From assembly GCA_964624765.1 (NCBI GenBank), contig CAZUZO010000122.1, forward strand, positions 1-10,787: a stretch of 10,787 nucleotides of DNA, read 5' to 3'. This document shows, piece by piece, positions 1-6,745 of this stretch (positions within the stretch are counted from its first letter, which is position 1; each line of letters opens with the position of its first letter). Source of the stretch: JAGTVB01 sp964624765 (GTDB lineage: Bacteria > Pseudomonadota > Gammaproteobacteria > HK1). The position numbers were made by a program, and so were the translations under genes. The notes beneath the pieces were generated by a model that had not been told where the DNA came from, ran no database searches, and was given only the letters and a program-made list of their open reading frames with translations.

Positions 1-128
1 ACTCGCCCCATCCCTGGGGTTCGCCCCTTCGGGGCCAGCTTAACGCTGTTCAAAATGGTTCCGGACGATTTTGTCGCCGCGGCGCGCCTTGCTCTGCCGG
101 CGCTCATAACGTTTTTAAAATCAGCTTC
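1..128 (-). repeat. Element A1: partial copy of a MITE-like repeat, cut by the window edge
   Basis: These bases are the near-identical reverse complement of 7128-7253, part of the complete A element at 7124-7346. Shared blocks include the CCCCTTCGGGGCC hairpin around 25-37, the run around 38-55, and the AT-rich end TTTTTAAAATCAGCTTC near 114-129. Roughly 90 bases of the element should lie before base 1. There is no open frame with protein-like composition. The element ends at CTCAG, where element B1 begins immediately. Seen: the repeat. Inferred: a non-autonomous mobile element. Confidence 0.8.
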
Positions 129-130
129 TC

Positions 131-273
131 AGAGCTTGTAAAAAAACCGGCTGCGCGATCCGGCAGCGCCTTTTTTTGGTGCTTGGCTGCTCGCCTATCT
201 ATACCGATAGGTCGCGCTCTCTCGGCTTCGCGCCGTCCGCCGAGCTGTGCGCGCCGGTTGCTTCACAACCTCC
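131..273 (-). repeat. Element B1: 143-bp inverted-repeat (MITE-like) element
   Basis: This copy is in the opposite orientation to element B2 (1936-2078) and has the same length, 143 bases. The left end is AGAGCTTGTAAAAAAACC. The right end (GGTTGCTTCACAACCTCC) is a decayed version of its inverted repeat. The interior shares blocks with B2, such as CTCGCCTATCTAT near 189-201 and CTCTCGGCTTCGCGCCGTCC near 218-237, with substitutions between them. It carries no coding capacity. It lies upstream of hemL and could affect transcription of that gene, but nothing in the sequence proves this. Confidence 0.8.
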
Positions 274-592
274 CCGATGGCCATTGTCGCATGATTACCC
301 ATCGCGGTCAGCCGCCAACCCGGTCAGCACTCCCGTGGATGATGACTGCCCGCCTGGGTCATCGTTGCATCAAGTTGACGATGCGTGTGACAACCAAGGG
401 TCTCCTCTAGAATGGTCTCCTCGACTAGAAGCGCGGTGTGCGTCGGGTTTTAGCCCGTACCCGGTGGAAAGGCGGACGGCCTCACCATCGGGCAGAGGGG
501 TCGAGGGTGTTAGAATCAGAAGCCATGAAAGCCGGGTTGGCCACGTCGGATGTGTCTGCTTGGGCCTGGCGCTCGGTTGGCACTGAAGTGAC
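274..592. other. Leader region upstream of hemL, no gene found
   Basis: No convincing gene is present. There are two -10-like TAGAAT hexamers on the plus strand, at 408-413 and 511-516. The first has a GTGACA hexamer 15 bases upstream and neither has a good -35, so the hemL promoter is not settled. A 23-codon frame at 525-596 ends at the hemL start region, but it has only a weak ribosome site and an unremarkable composition. Confidence 0.4.
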
Positions 593-607
593 ATGAGGGT
601 GTGTCTT

Positions 608-1900
608 ATGGGTCGGTCGCAGGTTCTGTTCGTTTTGGCGCAGCAGCGTATTCCCGGAGGGGTCAATTCGCCAGTGCGTGCGTTTAAGGCCGTGGGAGGG
701 GAACCCATCTTCTTCGAACGCGGCGAGGGCCCCTATCTCATCGATGTGGATGGGCGGCGATACGTCGACTATGTTGGCGGCTGGGGGCCGTTCATCGCCG
801 GGCATGCCCACCCTCGGGTGATTCAGGCGGTCAAGGGCGCCGCAGACAAAGGTTTGGGGTTCGGAGCCCCGAGCGCCCTCGAGACGGAGATGGCAGAGAA
901 GATCTGCACGCTGATGCCGTCCATTCAGAAAGTGAGAATGGTCAATTCGGGCACTGAAGCGACGATGTCGGCCATTCGCCTGGCCCGCGGATTCACCGGC
1001 CGCGAGAAAATAGTCAAGTTCGAAGGCTGTTACCATGGCCATGTCGACTCGCTGTTGGTGAAGGCAGGCTCCGGCGCGTTAACCATGGGGGTACCCACTT
1101 CGCCGGGCGTGCCCAAGGCCGTGGCTGCCGAGACGCTCACGTTGACGTATAACGAGCCCCAACAGGTGCGGGACGTCTTTGCTCGGTTGGGTGCGGATAT
1201 CGCAGCGGTCATCGTTGAACCAGTGGCTGGTAACATGAACTGCGTACCCCCCTTGCCCGGTTTCCTGGAGAGATTGCGCGAGGTCTGTGATGAGTATGGA
1301 AGCCTGCTGATTTTCGACGAAGTGATGACCGGTTTTCGGGTTGCACTCGGTGGCGCGCAGGACCTCTATCAGGTCAGACCTGATTTGACGGCGCTGGGAA
1401 AAATAATCGGCGGTGGACTGCCGGTAGGCGCTTTCGGAGGTCGGGCGGATATCCTTGACTGGCTGGCACCAGAGGGGCCTGTCTATCAGGCGGGCACGCT
1501 GTCGGGCAATCCGGTTGCCATGGCGGCCGGGTTGGCGACCCTGACCCTCGTCGAGCAGCCCGGTTTCCATCAGGCGCTCTCGGCGACGACTCAGCAGTTG
1601 GTGGAGGGGATCCTGCAGCGTGCCGAGGCGGCTGGTGTCGCCATGAGCGCCAATCAGGTCGGTGGTATGTTTGGTCTTTTTCTTGGACAGAGCTCGCCGG
1701 TTCACACCTACACTCAGGTGCTTGCCTGTGACCAGACCTTGTTCCGGCGGTTCTTCCAAGGCATGCTCCGTGAGGGGATCTACCTGGCACCATCTGCCTT
1801 TGAGGCAGGCTTCGTATCCAGTGCGCACACCGCAGCCCAGCTGCAGCAGACGTGGGATGCTGCCGAGCGAGTGTTGCGCGAGTTGTCCTCGGCTCGTTAG
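608..1900 (+). CDS. hemL: Glutamate-1-semialdehyde 2,1-aminomutase (HemL)
   Basis: This PLP enzyme converts glutamate-1-semialdehyde to 5-aminolevulinate, the last step of the C5 route to haem precursors, in the cytosol. Hallmarks of the family are visible: IPGGVNSPVRAF near the N terminus, VRMVNSGTEATMSAIRLARG (about 110-128), FEGCYHGH (about 138), the IFDEVMTGFRV block carrying the PLP-contacting Asp (about 235-245), and the Schiff-base lysine in LGKIIGGG. An ATG at 593 is in frame, but the ATG at 608 has GAGGG seven bases upstream. That start puts the lysine at residue 265, the same number as in E. coli HemL. The product is 430 residues against 426 in E. coli, so it is full length. The gene stands alone between repeat elements. 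Confidence 0.97.
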   Translation: MGRSQVLFVLAQQRIPGGVNSPVRAFKAVGGEPIFFERGEGPYLIDVDGRRYVDYVGGWGPFIAGHAHPRVIQAVKGAADKGLGFGAPSALETEMAEKICTLMPSIQKVRMVNSGTEATMSAIRLARGFTGREKIVKFEGCYHGHVDSLLVKAGSGALTMGVPTSPGVPKAVAAETLTLTYNEPQQVRDVFARLGADIAAVIVEPVAGNMNCVPPLPGFLERLREVCDEYGSLLIFDEVMTGFRVALGGAQDLYQVRPDLTALGKIIGGGLPVGAFGGRADILDWLAPEGPVYQAGTLSGNPVAMAAGLATLTLVEQPGFHQALSATTQQLVEGILQRAEAAGVAMSANQVGGMFGLFLGQSSPVHTYTQVLACDQTLFRRFFQGMLREGIYLAPSAFEAGFVSSAHTAAQLQQTWDAAERVLRELSSAR

Positions 1901-1935
1901 GTTTGCCAGTCGGCATCCGGCGCCGGGGACAGGTC

Positions 1936-2078
1936 AGAGCTTGTGACAAAACCGTCCAAAGCGACCCGAGAGCCAGGCGGACGGCGCGAAGCCGAGAGAC
2001 ATATCAGATAGATAGGCGAGGAGCGAGCACCGCCCAACGCCGCTATCGGGTCGTGTAACAGGTTTTTTCACAAGCTCT
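1936..2078 (+). repeat. Element B2: 143-bp element with intact terminal inverted repeats
   Basis: The element begins 36 bases after the hemL stop. The left end AGAGCTTGTGACAAAACC and the right end GGTTTTTTCACAAGCTCT are inverted repeats matching at 17 of 18 positions. TCAG flanks both sides (1934-1937 and 2078-2081), as expected of a short target duplication, although it partly overlaps the repeat ends. B1 (131-273) is the same element, more decayed. It encodes no transposase. Placed after hemL, it could act as a terminator, since its ends can pair and include a T run, but that is inference. Confidence 0.82.
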
Positions 2079-2124
2079 CAGTGCTACGCTCCGTGTCTCC
2101 TAGCTGCGGTGCTTCGCCTCGGGG

Positions 2125-2583
2125 CTAGTCTTTGGCGAGCACCTCCCCGGCTTCGTTGGCAACCTCGACGGTAACGGGGATCCCTGCTCGCACTGAGGCG
2201 GTGACCACGGAGAAGTCTTCGAACAAGTCCAAACATCGTTGCATGCGAGGTGCGCTCGCGAGCCGATCGCTTACGGTTATGTGAACCTCGATGTGGCCGA
2301 TCCGCAGGCGCTTGTCTGCATTGCGGATCAGCTGACAGGTCACCGCCGTCTTCATGCCTTCCGCAGGAATGTCCTCTCGAGCGATACAGTGCAGCAAGCT
2401 GGCGCTGAGGCAGTTGCCGAGGGCGGCGGCGAGGAGCCGGGAAGCATTCGGGCTCTCTTTGCTGCCGAGCGGGGGGGGTTCGTCTAGCAACAGTTCCGGC
2501 ACGTTTTCCCAGTCGAAACGGACCTGGTATTGGTAATCCTTTAGGTGGTCAAGGTGAATAGTGAAGCGTGCGTGTTTAGACAT
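2125..2583 (-). CDS. OsmC/Ohr-family protein with the second catalytic Cys replaced by Ser
   Basis: A 152-residue protein of the OsmC fold, whose members usually reduce organic or fatty-acid hydroperoxides with a pair of cysteines. The segment NASRLLAAALGNCLSASLLHC (46-66) contains the conserved peroxidatic Cys, C58. The C-terminal hallmark, usually EDFC(V/I)VT.SVR.GI.V, reads EDFSVVTASVRAGIPV here, with Ser125 (codon TCC) where the resolving Cys is expected. C66, C83 and C117 are also present and one could substitute. The ATG at 2583 has GGAGAAG upstream at good spacing. The gene is monocistronic, with element B2 beyond its 3' end. The family call is firm. Peroxidase activity is doubtful because of the missing Cys, and the substrate is unknown. 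Confidence 0.88.
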   Translation of the reverse strand: MSKHARFTIHLDHLKDYQYQVRFDWENVPELLLDEPPPLGSKESPNASRLLAAALGNCLSASLLHCIAREDIPAEGMKTAVTCQLIRNADKRLRIGHIEVHITVSDRLASAPRMQRCLDLFEDFSVVTASVRAGIPVTVEVANEAGEVLAKD

Positions 2584-2847
2584 CGTCGGACTTCTCCAAG
2601 GAAAGGGTGGCGTTCAATGATAAACATTAGAAGCTGTTTTCAAAATGTTAGGCCATGGACAATGGACAAATGTTACGAACGCAGTGGTCGCAACGCGTAC
2701 GATGCTACGCAATGAAGTGGTGTGCCCGGTACCGAGCCGGCTTGATGGCCATCTTGGCGACGGGTTGCCTAGGGATATCTATCACTCTTAGGATAGCGAA
2801 GAGCCTTCCAACGTTGCCGCGGGATCGCTCTAAAGGGAGATTATACA
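2584..2847. other. Divergent intergenic region between the OsmC-family and IalB-family genes
   Basis: This should hold promoters for both flanking genes. Apart from the solo A-element end at 2626-2649 and the tandem heptad-like run ATGGACAATGGACAA at about 2655-2669, I see no strong promoter hexamers. A plus-strand frame begins at 2655 and runs into the IalB gene in a different register. It has one hydrophobic stretch but no recognisable family, and I do not call it. Confidence 0.35.
2626..2649 (+). repeat. Element A4: solo end of the A repeat
   Basis: ATTAGAAGCTGTTTTCAAAA followed by TGT matches the left end of the complete A element (7125 onward: TTAGAAGCTGTTTTAAAATG) apart from one inserted C. 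The interior and the opposite end are not recognisable downstream. It is probably a remnant of an old insertion or excision, but a chance match of about 20 bases is not fully excluded. Confidence 0.5.
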
Positions 2848-3372
2848 GTGGGCAGTTGGCATCCAATGATGGTTGCGGTCGGAATGACCGCTGCCACTAT
2901 CGCCTTGTCTTTTCACACGGAGGCCGATTCAGACTTGGAAACGATCGGTCATCATCGGGCCTGGCATGCAGCGACCTTTATGAAGGACCGAGAACGCACC
3001 TGTTATGCGGTCAGCACACCGACGGCGACGGCTCCAGCGAATGTACGCCGAGGTGAGATTCATGTCATGGTATCGCGCCGCTCCCGCGACCAGACGGACG
3101 AGTTGATGCTGACGGCGGGATATCCGTATAAGGAGGGATCCACGGTTCGAATAAGCATTGGAGCCTCAACGTTCACGTTGCCGACTGGCAGCGAATTTGC
3201 CTGGGCAGCCGACGGCAGCGAGATTGAGTCATTGGTCAAGGCCATGATGGGAGGGCAGCAGATGATCGTAATAGGGACTTCTGCGCGGGGGACCGAGACG
3301 ACCGATACCTACTCGTTGTCAGGCTTCACAGCGGCCTACAAGGCCCTGGTGAAAGCGTGCAGTGGTTCGTAA
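2848..3372 (+). CDS. IalB (invasion-associated locus B) family exported protein
   Basis: A 174-residue protein. The N terminus (about 8-26, MVAVGMTAATIALSFHTEA) looks like a signal peptide, so the mature protein is probably periplasmic or outer-membrane associated. The rest fits the IalB family: Trp39, Cys52 in ERTCYAVS, RRGEIHVMVSRR (67-78), GYPYKEGS (91-98), FAWAADG (117-123), then MIVIGTSARGTETTDTYSLSGF and a terminal Cys171. C52 and C171 probably form a disulfide. IalB was named from Bartonella invasion, but the family is widespread in non-pathogens and its biochemical role is unknown. GTG at 2848 was chosen because AGGGAGA lies seven bases upstream. ATG at 2866 is an alternative. The next gene starts 50 bases downstream on the same strand, suggesting an operon. 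Confidence 0.82.
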   Translation: MGSWHPMMVAVGMTAATIALSFHTEADSDLETIGHHRAWHAATFMKDRERTCYAVSTPTATAPANVRRGEIHVMVSRRSRDQTDELMLTAGYPYKEGSTVRISIGASTFTLPTGSEFAWAADGSEIESLVKAMMGGQQMIVIGTSARGTETTDTYSLSGFTAAYKALVKACSGS

Positions 3373-3407
3373 ACGCCTGCGCAGAAGTTGTAAAGAGGTC
3401 ATGAGGG

Positions 3408-3414
3408 AAGGAGG
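3408..3414 (+). promoter_or_regulatory. Perfect Shine-Dalgarno AAGGAGG deciding the start at 3423
   Basis: AAGGAGG lies eight bases before GTG 3423. It is the strongest ribosome site in the window and favours the long form of the downstream exported protein over its later ATG codons at 3513 and 3531. Confidence 0.65.
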
Positions 3415-3422
3415 TTGCCCCG

Positions 3423-4028
3423 GTGCCGGCTGGCCTCTCCTGTAAGATCGGTTATGATGTTGGGCGGGTGTGGGTGCGGGCATTTGTTGGCCAGGCCATT
3501 CAGCTTTGTTCGATGCGCAAGAAAGTGGACATGATCTCATTGAATAGCAGAATCTGTTTGGGAGGGTTGTTGTTGGCGGTGGCTGTTGTTGCCGATGACG
3601 TGACCACCCCAAGCGAAGACGAGAGTGAGCGGCAAACGGTTCGGGTTTCTGTCCAGGCTCCCAATCCCTGCTGGACGATCAAGATCAAGTCCGTATACAG
3701 CACCGATCAGGCGTTGCTGGTGGTTTCGCAGTTGGTGCCCCCGCCAGGAGGGCAGAACTGCGTCCAGATGGTGGGTCAAGTAGAGGACGAAGTCTCTCTG
3801 ATGGCCCCTCCGTACCGCGTGAAACACCTTATTCTCGGAAGAACTTGGGATACCCTTCGGGATGCCTCCGGATGGGGGCCCGAGGCCGATTATGTGTACC
3901 TTAAGGGGGGCCAGGAGCTATCCCGGCTGCTTGAGGATGCCCGACCCATGGCCGCCGAGACGACGGGTGAAGATACAGCAAAGGAGGGCTCTTGGGAGCC
4001 GTCACTGGAGACGATGCTTTCTCAGTGA
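3423..4028 (+). CDS. Uncharacterised exported or membrane-anchored protein
   Basis: I do not recognise a named family with confidence. The GTG start is supported by the perfect Shine-Dalgarno just upstream and gives 201 residues. An ATG at 3513 or 3531 would give a conventional signal peptide: MRKK/MISLNSR, hydrophobic ICLGGLLLAVAVVA (44-57), then an acidic region from DD. The conserved-looking core is 73-143. It has NPCWTIKIKSVY (81-92), LLVVSQLVPPPGGQNC (98-113), EDEVSLMAPPYRVKH (121-135) and LILGRTW (136-142). C83 and C113 could pair in the periplasm. The last 40 residues are acidic and low in complexity. I have a general memory of uncharacterised secreted proteins with a similar W-I-I...VKHY.LGKTW pattern. 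It is likely cotranscribed with the IalB-family gene. Confidence 0.72.
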   Translation: MPAGLSCKIGYDVGRVWVRAFVGQAIQLCSMRKKVDMISLNSRICLGGLLLAVAVVADDVTTPSEDESERQTVRVSVQAPNPCWTIKIKSVYSTDQALLVVSQLVPPPGGQNCVQMVGQVEDEVSLMAPPYRVKHLILGRTWDTLRDASGWGPEADYVYLKGGQELSRLLEDARPMAAETTGEDTAKEGSWEPSLETMLSQ

Positions 4029-4198
4029 GAGTCTCGCAGGTCCGAAACCAAGAGGGTAGGCCGTTGAGTTGCGCTGTGGATAGGCTCGTCAGCAGCACCG
4101 TGCACTGACAATCTCTATCCCTTGGACACTGCAGTTGCCATCGTGCCGGTTGCGGCGCCGGTGCTCGCGACGATACAGTCCACTTCCGCGAATTAGGC

Positions 4199-4226
4199 GT
4201 AGACGGCCATCTGTAGACGGCTATCT
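4199..4226 (+). repeat. Tandem 14-bp repeat before the sulfurtransferase gene
   Basis: GTAGACGGCCATCT is followed directly by GTAGACGGCTATCT, one mismatch in 14. It sits just upstream of the sulfurtransferase start and its AGAGG ribosome-site candidate. It could be a small duplication or a paired protein-binding site. Nothing in the sequence distinguishes these. Confidence 0.7.
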
Positions 4227-4231
4227 AGAGG

Positions 4232-5044
4232 GTGACAGGTTTGTTCCCACTGTTGTTGGAACCCGAGACGCTTTACCCTCTCCTGCATGAGGCTTCGCTA
4301 CTCGTCGTTGATCTGTCAGGGCCCCAGGGCCAACGCATCGGGCACATTCCTGGCGCCACACATTTAGAATACGGTGCGTTGTTGGCGACCCAGTGGCCCA
4401 TTGGTGGATTACTCCCGAATGAGCAACACCTCGGTCGGGTTTTATCGGCTACGGGCTTGACCCCCGAAAGCCACGTCGTAGCTTATGATGATGAAGGAGG
4501 GGGCAAAGCCGGGCGGCTCCTGTGGACGCTCGATGTGCTCGGCCATAGGCGTTTTTCCCTGCTGAACGGTGGCCTCTACGCTTGGGCGAACGAAGGTTAT
4601 CCTCTCGAGCGCGGTGCGAACCGCCGTTCGCCTTCGCGCTACCAAGCGGCTGTCACCGAACACGCTCATGCCGACAAGGACTATATCCTGGGCAAGCTCG
4701 GCAATCCCGATGTCACCCTATTGGATGTGCGCACGCCAGAGGAATTCCACGGCCTAGTGCGTTATGCAGCCCGGGCAGGGCACATCCCGGGAGCGGTGAA
4801 CATGGATTGGACGCTGACCATCGACACGAGTCGCAATTTGCGGCTCAAACCTGAAAACAAGCTTCGCGAATTGCTGGAGCGCCGCGGCGTGACGCCCGAT
4901 CGAGAGGTGATCGTCTATTGCCAGACGCACCACCGATCGTCCCACACCTATGCGGTACTGAAAGTGCTCGGTTACCCGCGCATCCGTGGCTACCCGGGTT
5001 CCTGGTCTGAATGGGGCAATCTAGCGACTACGCCCGTCGAATAG
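4232..5044 (+). CDS. rhdA: RhdA-type thiosulfate:cyanide sulfurtransferase (two rhodanese domains)
   Basis: A 270-residue tandem rhodanese. The N-terminal domain (about 8-127) is non-catalytic. It contains IGHIPGATHLEY and the YDDEGGGKAGRLLWTLDVLG stretch typical of this group. The C-terminal domain (about 145-265) has LLDVRTPEEF, GHIPGAVNMDW and the active loop CQTHHRS with Cys230, then YPGSWSEWGN. The loop CQTHHR, rather than the CGSGVTA type of mercaptopyruvate enzymes, is that of Azotobacter vinelandii RhdA. In that enzyme the catalytic Cys carries a persulfide from thiosulfate. The physiological acceptor is unsettled. The GTG at 4232 is the first start in frame, but AGAGG abuts it, so TTG at 4241, nine bases from AGAGG, may be the true start. 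The gene converges on dsbA. Confidence 0.92.
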   Translation: MTGLFPLLLEPETLYPLLHEASLLVVDLSGPQGQRIGHIPGATHLEYGALLATQWPIGGLLPNEQHLGRVLSATGLTPESHVVAYDDEGGGKAGRLLWTLDVLGHRRFSLLNGGLYAWANEGYPLERGANRRSPSRYQAAVTEHAHADKDYILGKLGNPDVTLLDVRTPEEFHGLVRYAARAGHIPGAVNMDWTLTIDTSRNLRLKPENKLRELLERRGVTPDREVIVYCQTHHRSSHTYAVLKVLGYPRIRGYPGSWSEWGNLATTPVE

Positions 5045-5147
5045 CTTGGAAGCTATTATAAAAAACGACTGCGCTGGCCTGGGCTGCGTTACGCAGCGGC
5101 TCACCATTCTCGCACACTCCGGTGGTGTACTCTCGCCCATCAGACCT
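5045..5147 (-). repeat. Element A3: decayed half of the A repeat between two convergent stops
   Basis: Starting directly after the rhdA stop, CTTGGAAGCTATTATAAA resembles the A-element end CTTAGAAGCTGTTTTAAA. The next 90 bases align with the reverse complement of about 7240-7342 of the complete element. Shared blocks include ACACTCCGGTGGT near 5113-5125 and CTCGCCCATC near 5132-5141, with a gap of about ten bases. The copy stops at the dsbA stop codon and lacks the other half. A short perfect hairpin, GCTGCGTTACGCAGC (5083-5097), lies inside. It fills the whole gap between rhdA and dsbA and may serve as their terminator, which is inference. Confidence 0.7.
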
Positions 5148-5819
5148 TCAATCAGTTTTCGCAGGAGCATCGACCGGCCCCGCCCGATGCTCATGCTCGG
5201 CGAGAACATCAACGACATCCAGGACATGCTCCAAGCCGCCGGCGTCGCTGCCAGAGGTGCGGTACTTGCCGTTGACCACCACCGCCGGGACACCCATGAC
5301 GCCATAGCGTGCTTGCATCACTTGGGCACGTTTGACCAGCGTATCGACCGTGAACGAGTCGTAAGTGCTGCTGAAGGCCGTCTCATCCACCCCATGCTCG
5401 GCAAAAAACGCCATCAATTCGTCTTTGGTGAGCAGATTACGCCGGTGGGTGTGAATCGCTTCGAACAAAGGGAGGTGGACTTGATCAACCACGCCTAATA
5501 TCTCAGCGGTATAATAGGCGCGCGCATGGGGCTCCCAGCTTTGCTGAAATATGGCCGGCATTCGCCGAAACTCGACATACTCGGGTTTGCTCTTCTGCCA
5601 ATGCATGACGAAGGGCTCGAAGTCGAGGCAATGGGGGCACCCGTACCAAAACAACTCCACCACCTCAACCTTGTCGGCCGCTTCTGTGGCTGCTGGTGGC
5701 TCGATGAGCGCATAGAGACCCGTTACCTCAAACAGGTCTTTTTGCCCTGCGCCAACAGGTGCAGCGAGCCATGCCAGTACCCCGATAATCATCGGAGCAT
5801 AGAGGACGCGTGTTCTCAT
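5148..5819 (-). CDS. dsbA: Periplasmic thiol:disulfide oxidoreductase DsbA
   Basis: A 223-residue DsbA that would introduce disulfides into exported proteins and be reoxidised by DsbB. A signal peptide spans about 1-24 (MRTRVLYAPMIIGVLAWLAA, then PVGAG). The thioredoxin-fold active site is FWYGCPHC with Cys61-Pro-His-Cys64, the CPHC dipeptide of classical DsbA. The cis-proline loop is GVPAVVVNGKY, with Val177-Pro178. The length is normal for the Pseudomonas-type DsbA, and a charged tail of about 20 residues follows the last helix. The ribosome site is weak (AGAG). It lies 106 bases downstream of cytochrome c4 on the same strand, an order also known in Pseudomonas, which suggests cotranscription. 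Confidence 0.95.
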   Translation of the reverse strand: MRTRVLYAPMIIGVLAWLAAPVGAGQKDLFEVTGLYALIEPPAATEAADKVEVVELFWYGCPHCLDFEPFVMHWQKSKPEYVEFRRMPAIFQQSWEPHARAYYTAEILGVVDQVHLPLFEAIHTHRRNLLTKDELMAFFAEHGVDETAFSSTYDSFTVDTLVKRAQVMQARYGVMGVPAVVVNGKYRTSGSDAGGLEHVLDVVDVLAEHEHRAGPVDAPAKTD

Positions 5820-5925
5820 GATCTGTGCTCTGCCACTACTTGATGTCTATCCGGTTGCATGCTCATGTCATGTGTTGTGTCTGATGTCCGAGTTGTCTGG
5901 ACCGAAACCATGAACTGCCTATGCA

Positions 5926-6564
5926 TTAATGGAGACCGGCTATGTACTCCGAGACGGCCCGGATCTCCTTATCGGTCATGCGCTTTGCCACGTCTCGCAT
6001 GATGCCGTAGGGATCGTTGGAGCGCTCTCCCGATCGAAAGGCCTTGAGCTGTAGGGCTGTGTATTCGGCATGTTGGCCGGAAACGATGGGGATCCCGCCC
6101 AGCGGATTGCCGTGTCCACTAGGACCGTGGCAACTCATGCAGGCGGCAAAGCCAGCCGCGAAGCTACCGCCTCGGTAGAGCTTTTCGCCCAGCTGGACGT
6201 GCTTTTCGTCGGCATAACCGCCCTGTAACTTCTGGACCGCAAAATAGGCCGCCAGGTCTTTCATATCCTGCTCGCTGAGCGGCGCGACGACCGGTGTCAT
6301 CAGGGCGTGACTCCGGTTCGTTCCGGCCTTGAAATCGATGAGTTCTTTTTCTAGGTATCGAGCGTGCTGCCCAGCGATCTTAGGCCATGCCGGATTGCTG
6401 CTATTACCGCTCGGACCATGGCAGGCAGCGCAGGCCATGGCTTTAGCCTCTCCGGCTGCCGGATCGCCGTCCACGAGCGCAGTGGTGCCCGCTGTGGCGA
6501 CGGTCGCTGTGGCTGCGAGGCAAAGGGCTAGTGAGGCACTGGTGAGCAGGTTGTTTAAGTTCAT
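5926..6564 (-). CDS. Dihaem cytochrome c4
   Basis: A periplasmic, often membrane-attached dihaem cytochrome that passes electrons between the bc1 complex and terminal oxidases. Start chosen: ATG at 6564, preceded by AGGA at nine bases. A longer in-frame ATG at 6588 lacks a ribosome site. The 212-residue product has a signal peptide (MNLNNLLTSASLALCLAATA, then TVATA). Two CXXCH haem sites follow, CAACH at 45-49 and CMSCH at 142-146, in two similar halves of about 90 residues. Likely axial methionines are in HALMTPV (Met89) and YGIMRDV (Met189). The motif PKIAGQHARYLEKELIDFKAG and its second-half counterpart PIVSGQHAEYTALQLKAFRSG are typical of c4. dsbA follows downstream, and both products need or assist extracytoplasmic redox chemistry. 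Confidence 0.94.
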   Translation of the reverse strand: MNLNNLLTSASLALCLAATATVATAGTTALVDGDPAAGEAKAMACAACHGPSGNSSNPAWPKIAGQHARYLEKELIDFKAGTNRSHALMTPVVAPLSEQDMKDLAAYFAVQKLQGGYADEKHVQLGEKLYRGGSFAAGFAACMSCHGPSGHGNPLGGIPIVSGQHAEYTALQLKAFRSGERSNDPYGIMRDVAKRMTDKEIRAVSEYIAGLH

Positions 6565-6707
6565 TTTGCCCGGTCCTAAGCTATGCATGGTTAAAGGAGC
6601 CGATCGCAGTCGAGGGAAGTGCCGAGGTTTCCGTTTTTCGGGCGGACGAGGGGAGTATTGGCACCCCTGAACAGCATACTAGGCTACGAAATTAGCGATG
6701 GCCGAAG

Positions 6708-6745
6708 TTTTTTGTAGTCTATATTATCAGACGTTAATATTCTAG
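6708..6745 (-). promoter_or_regulatory. AT-rich patch, possible cytochrome c4 promoter
   Basis: In a GC-rich window this stretch is nearly all A/T. On the minus strand GATAAT (6728-6723) matches the -10 consensus at five of six positions, but no clear -35 lies at the right distance. On the plus strand TTGTAG (6712-6717) and TAATAT (6735-6740) are 17 bases apart, a weak pair facing the hairpin array. The strand used is unresolved. Confidence 0.35.

Noticed and set aside
525..596. 23-codon leader-like frame overlapping the hemL start region
   Set aside because: Only a weak ribosome site, no run of regulatory codons, and no attenuator hairpin before hemL.
482..1042. Long minus-strand open frame across the hemL leader and 5' end
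   Set aside because: It overlaps hemL in antisense, lacks any family-like motif, and follows from the codon bias of hemL.
2655..3056. Plus-strand frame with one hydrophobic segment overlapping the IalB-family gene
   Set aside because: It shares most of its length with the well-supported IalB frame and loses any protein character after the overlap begins.
4135..4190. GC-rich inverted repeat downstream of the unknown exported protein, considered as a terminator
   Set aside because: The arms pair poorly and no T run follows.
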